The notes under the pieces were generated by a model. That model was not told where the DNA came from and searched no databases. It saw only the letters and a program-made list of their open reading frames with translations. From an uncultured Eubacteriales bacterium (GTDB taxonomy: Bacteria > Bacillota > Clostridia > Oscillospirales > Acutalibacteraceae), in contig CAKSSR010000039.1 of NCBI GenBank assembly GCA_934489735.1, positions 1-15,277 on the forward strand: a stretch of DNA of 15,277 nt, read 5' to 3'. Positions 12,961 through 15,277 of this stretch are shown piece after piece. A program made the translations under genes and the position numbers. The first letter of the stretch is position 1. Each line of letters begins with the position of its first letter.

Positions 12961-13887
12961 TTATAATTTTTCACAACATCTTACTTTTGAACTTCTGCTT
13001 CTTATATTTCTGTCAATCTCATCTTGACTTGGGACTGTGCCCCGTTTGTTTATTATTTTGACTTTAGGCTTATTTCCACATATACATACTGGAAAGTCGC
13101 TTGGACATGTACATCCTTTAGACCAATCTGCAAATACATTCTTTACTATTCTGTCTTCAAGTGAGTGAAAGGTTATTATAACTATTCTTCCACCTTCGTT
13201 GAGCATTGATAACGAATCGAAAAGAAACTTCTTTAAGTTATCAAGTTCTGAGTTGACTGCTATTCTTAATGCTTGGAATGTCTTTCTCGCCGGATGGCCG
13301 TCTCTTCTCACTGCTGCTGGCACTGATTTCTTGATAATATCAACTAGTCTATTAGTCGTATATATTTTGGAGATCGCACGTTCTTTGACTATGTTATTCG
13401 CTATTGACATTGCAAAGTCTTCTTCTCCATAATCTTTCAAGATCCTAAATATCTCTTGCTTTGGTAAATTGTTAACTAAATCAGCCGCTGATAGTCCTTC
13501 TTTGCTCATTCTCATATCTAGATAAGAATCGTTGTGAAAAGAAAAACCTCTGTCTGAATTATCTAATTGATAAGACGAAACTCCGAGGTCAAGTAAAATT
13601 CCATCTACTTTATGTATAGACAGATTCTCTAAAATATCTTTCATATTAGAAAAGTTTCCTTGAACCACTGTAGAATTTTTATAATGTTTCATGCGTTCCT
13701 TCAAAACATTAATTGCATCAGGATCCCTGTCGATTGATACAATCTTTCCTCCTGAATCTAGTCTATTAGCAATAGCTCTTGAATGTCCTCCTCCACCTGC
13801 TGTTCCGTCAACATATATACCATCTGGTCTTATATTAAGTAAGCTCATGCACTCACTTAACAAAACTGGAACGTGAACAAATTCCAT
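12961..13887 (-). CDS. rsmH: 16S rRNA (cytosine(1402)-N(4))-methyltransferase RsmH
   Basis: RsmH (MraW) uses S-adenosylmethionine to methylate N4 of C1402 in the decoding centre of 16S rRNA. The 308-residue protein begins MEFVHVPVLLSECMSLLNIR, as is usual. It shows the AdoMet-binding loop YVDGTAGGGGHSRAIANRLD, IVSIDRDPDA, GILLDLGVSSYQLD, RGFSFHNDSYLDMRM, the helical insert ending ARKTFQALRIAVNSEL, and GRIVIITFHSLEDRIVKNVF. The tail has paired cysteines (CTCPSDFPVCICG) and ends SSKVRCCEKL. ATG 13887 matches the family start; an in-frame GTG lies at 13902. A GAGGTG motif lies 12 nt upstream of the ATG, rather far. No mraZ precedes it, unlike most Firmicutes. Confidence 0.96.
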   Translation of the reverse strand: MEFVHVPVLLSECMSLLNIRPDGIYVDGTAGGGGHSRAIANRLDSGGKIVSIDRDPDAINVLKERMKHYKNSTVVQGNFSNMKDILENLSIHKVDGILLDLGVSSYQLDNSDRGFSFHNDSYLDMRMSKEGLSAADLVNNLPKQEIFRILKDYGEEDFAMSIANNIVKERAISKIYTTNRLVDIIKKSVPAAVRRDGHPARKTFQALRIAVNSELDNLKKFLFDSLSMLNEGGRIVIITFHSLEDRIVKNVFADWSKGCTCPSDFPVCICGNKPKVKIINKRGTVPSQDEIDRNIRSRSSKVRCCEKL

Positions 13888-13958
13888 CTTTATCTTTTCC
13901 ACCTCACAAAAATAAAAAAATTCAAATCATCCTACTAACATTTGCTAATGCACATTTA

Positions 13959-13987
13959 ATTTTAGTATACGTCTTGCTGATTGTCAA
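13959..13987 (-). promoter_or_regulatory. Promoter of the rsmH-ftsL operon
   Basis: Read leftward, TTGACA (13982-13987) and TAAAAT (13959-13964) are separated by 17 nt. The leader to the rsmH start is about 65 nt. The usual mraZ gene and its operators are absent. Confidence 0.7.
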
Positions 13988-14458
13988 TAGTTTTTATGAC
14001 ATAAAGTATATAAATCAATGATAAATATTATTAAAATATCCATTTACGATCAGCAAATTATAAAGCTGCGGATATATATTTCATGTAATTATATATATAA
14101 TTCGAGGCGCTTTATGAGTCGAATATTTATATATATACGTCAATTAAGTTTAAAATGTATTGTTTTATTAATATTTTCTTCTGTTATTTGTGAATCGTTA
14201 CAAATTTGTTATCGTTCAGGTAAATAATGTCGTCATTTGTCTAATTCAAAATGTTCTAATCACACCATGACACATAACCATAATACAAGCCCATTGTATT
14301 TATATACAATTGATCAAAAACAAATATTAATCAGAAATTGATATGAGGGATTTAGCATTTAAACATATTTTGATACAAAAAGACCATAATAAACATCATT
14401 AAGAAATACTGATTTTAGCGATATTTTAAAATTATTATAAAAAATTAACGTAACACAC
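13988..14458. other. Gene-free region with an AT-rich hairpin
   Basis: No supported gene is seen in 470 nt. A rightward open frame at 14018-14227 lacks a ribosome binding site and codes for low-complexity, isoleucine-rich sequence. The main structure is a long imperfect hairpin (arms about 14086-14105 and 14118-14137): AATTCGA and TCGAAT close a 13-nt loop, with TATATATA arms outside. It could be a terminator-like element, a small RNA or chance in AT-rich DNA. Confidence 0.4.
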
Positions 14459-14514
14459 TTGACTTATTATAAATTTTATGTTATACTATACTAGTATTAA
14501 ATTTTAAAAGGAGG
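14459..14514 (+). promoter_or_regulatory. Promoter and leader of the second PARG-like paralogue
   Basis: TTGACT (14459-14464), a 17-nt spacer and TATACT (14482-14487) are followed by GTATTAAATTTTAAAAGGAGG. The AAGGAGG (14508-14514) lies 8 nt before ATG 14523. Layout and leader match the paralogue at 8939 almost base for base, so the two genes are likely expressed alike. Confidence 0.8.
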
Positions 14515-14522
14515 TTTTTATT

Positions 14523-15277
14523 ATGCCAATACCAACACCAGGTACAAAAACACTTACAGAAATAATAGAAGAACAAAAGAAATATGAGAACGATGAATTT
14601 TTTGATTCTATTTTCTTTGAAGAAGGGGGAAAAGTAGACGATTTTTACAATAAATGCTCAACAATTTATGACGGAATAGCAGGGCAAGTGCAAGCAGCTA
14701 GAGATGTTACAGGTCGAAATGCCGGAGTTTTAAAAACCGTAGATAATTTAACTGCAGAAGATAAGAGTGCTTTAGCAAGTGAAGGAATTGAAGAACGTGA
14801 TATTCCTAAATGGGCTGCGATTAATTACAATATAAGGAAAATAGGGACATCTGCAAAAGATATGCCCGTAGAAAAATGGTACGATGAGTTAGTAGCTAAT
14901 AAAGGAGGCCAAATGGCAAAAATGTTAGCAAGGCGACTGCAACTAAAATTCTTAAATCAATTTAAGGCTTCCATGCCCAAAAGTGTAGATGTGACCTTTG
15001 AGGTAACTGAAGGGACTGGCTTCATGGGAAAAGTTTTAAAATATAGACCAATTGAATTCATAATCAAAAAGAAAGACGGTACGACAACAACTAAAACAGT
15101 CGATTTAGATGGTGTTGATGAAGTTGTGGAGGGAACGAGCTTAGAGAACTCCAACGGGGATAAGAACGGATTTGAGGCGCCCGATGTAGAAACTGATACG
15201 TTTTTTAAAAAATTAAAACAGTCTGTAAAAATAATAGATGCTAAAGATTTCAAAGTAGAAGACGTAAAAAAGATGGA
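14523..15277 (+). CDS. Second large paralogue of the PARG-like protein (N-terminal part; cut by window edge)
   Basis: The visible 251 codons align along their whole length with residues 1-250 of the protein at 6858-8939. Shared blocks include MPIPTPGTKTLTEI, then DDFYNKCSTIYD, RNAGVLKTV, IPKWAAINYNIRKIGT, KWYDELVANKGGQMAKMLAR, and VTEGTGFMGKVLKYRPIEFI. Identity looks highest to about residue 180 and lower in the linker beyond it. The macrodomain, which in the paralogue starts near residue 250, would lie outside the window, so the GGG-QEE catalytic motif cannot be checked here. The orientation is opposite to the first paralogue, so the two genes face outward. A strong ribosome binding site and promoter are present. 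No function is known for this N-terminal region; no signal peptide or membrane helix is visible. Confidence 0.8.
   Translation, partial: MPIPTPGTKTLTEIIEEQKKYENDEFFDSIFFEEGGKVDDFYNKCSTIYDGIAGQVQAARDVTGRNAGVLKTVDNLTAEDKSALASEGIEERDIPKWAAINYNIRKIGTSAKDMPVEKWYDELVANKGGQMAKMLARRLQLKFLNQFKASMPKSVDVTFEVTEGTGFMGKVLKYRPIEFIIKKKDGTTTTKTVDLDGVDEVVEGTSLENSNGDKNGFEAPDVETDTFFKKLKQSVKIIDAKDFKVEDVKKM

Noticed and set aside
13873..13887. ATA six bases upstream of the rsmH ATG as a third ATA start
   Set aside because: The GAGGTG-to-ATA spacing is attractive, but the ATG gives the normal family N-terminus, so no unusual start is needed.
14018..14227. Rightward 69-codon frame upstream of the second PARG-like gene
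   Set aside because: No ribosome binding site, low-complexity Ile/Tyr-rich translation, and overlap with an AT-rich hairpin.

Overview
The window is AT-rich DNA from a low-GC, Gram-positive, endospore-forming bacterium, most likely one of the Clostridia. This rests on the sporulation genes spoIID and spoIIM, strong AGGAGG-type ribosome binding sites, sigma-A promoters of the TTGACA-N17-TATAAT type, CCA-encoding tRNA genes and several clostridial protein families. The species cannot be named from the sequence alone.

Positions 1-4060 are accessory DNA. A leftward operon carries a broken small ORF, a DUF4417 protein and the start of an unknown glycine-rich protein. It is followed by a decaying array of short genes resembling DUF6514: one inverted remnant, two identical intact copies and four broken copies, produced in part by an exact 571-bp tandem duplication. 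A small Xre-type regulator follows. Its promoter is nearly the same as the DUF4417-operon promoter, including a TATG-N4-CATA dyad in the spacer, so the two units are probably co-regulated. A structured stretch after xre (3760-4060) may be a relic of an IS200/IS605 right end.

Positions 4065-6850 form a tRNA region: a membrane-anchored protein with a HEPN-like RNxxxH motif, tRNA-Ser(CGA), a dead ISAs1-type transposase, tRNA-Tyr(GTA), tRNA-Thr(TGT), and a dead IS30-type transposase.

Positions 6858-15277 hold a core block framed by two large paralogous genes that face outward (6858-8939 leftward; 14523 to the window edge rightward). The complete one is a TIGR02452/bacterial-PARG-like macrodomain protein with an unknown N-terminal domain and a repeat-bearing insert of about 210 residues inside the macrodomain. 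The second is cut by the window edge. The two share the promoter layout, leader and ribosome binding site. Between them lie a leftward sporulation operon (Rossmann-like hypothetical, SpoIIM, SpoIID; two of the three DMP engulfment proteins), a rightward lipoprotein gene, and a leftward rsmH-ftsL pair that is isolated from the rest of the division/cell-wall cluster.

The most interesting points are the paired PARG-like genes, the shared Xre/DUF4417 promoter-operator, the DUF6514-like gene array, and two genes whose expected start position carries ATA instead of ATG.
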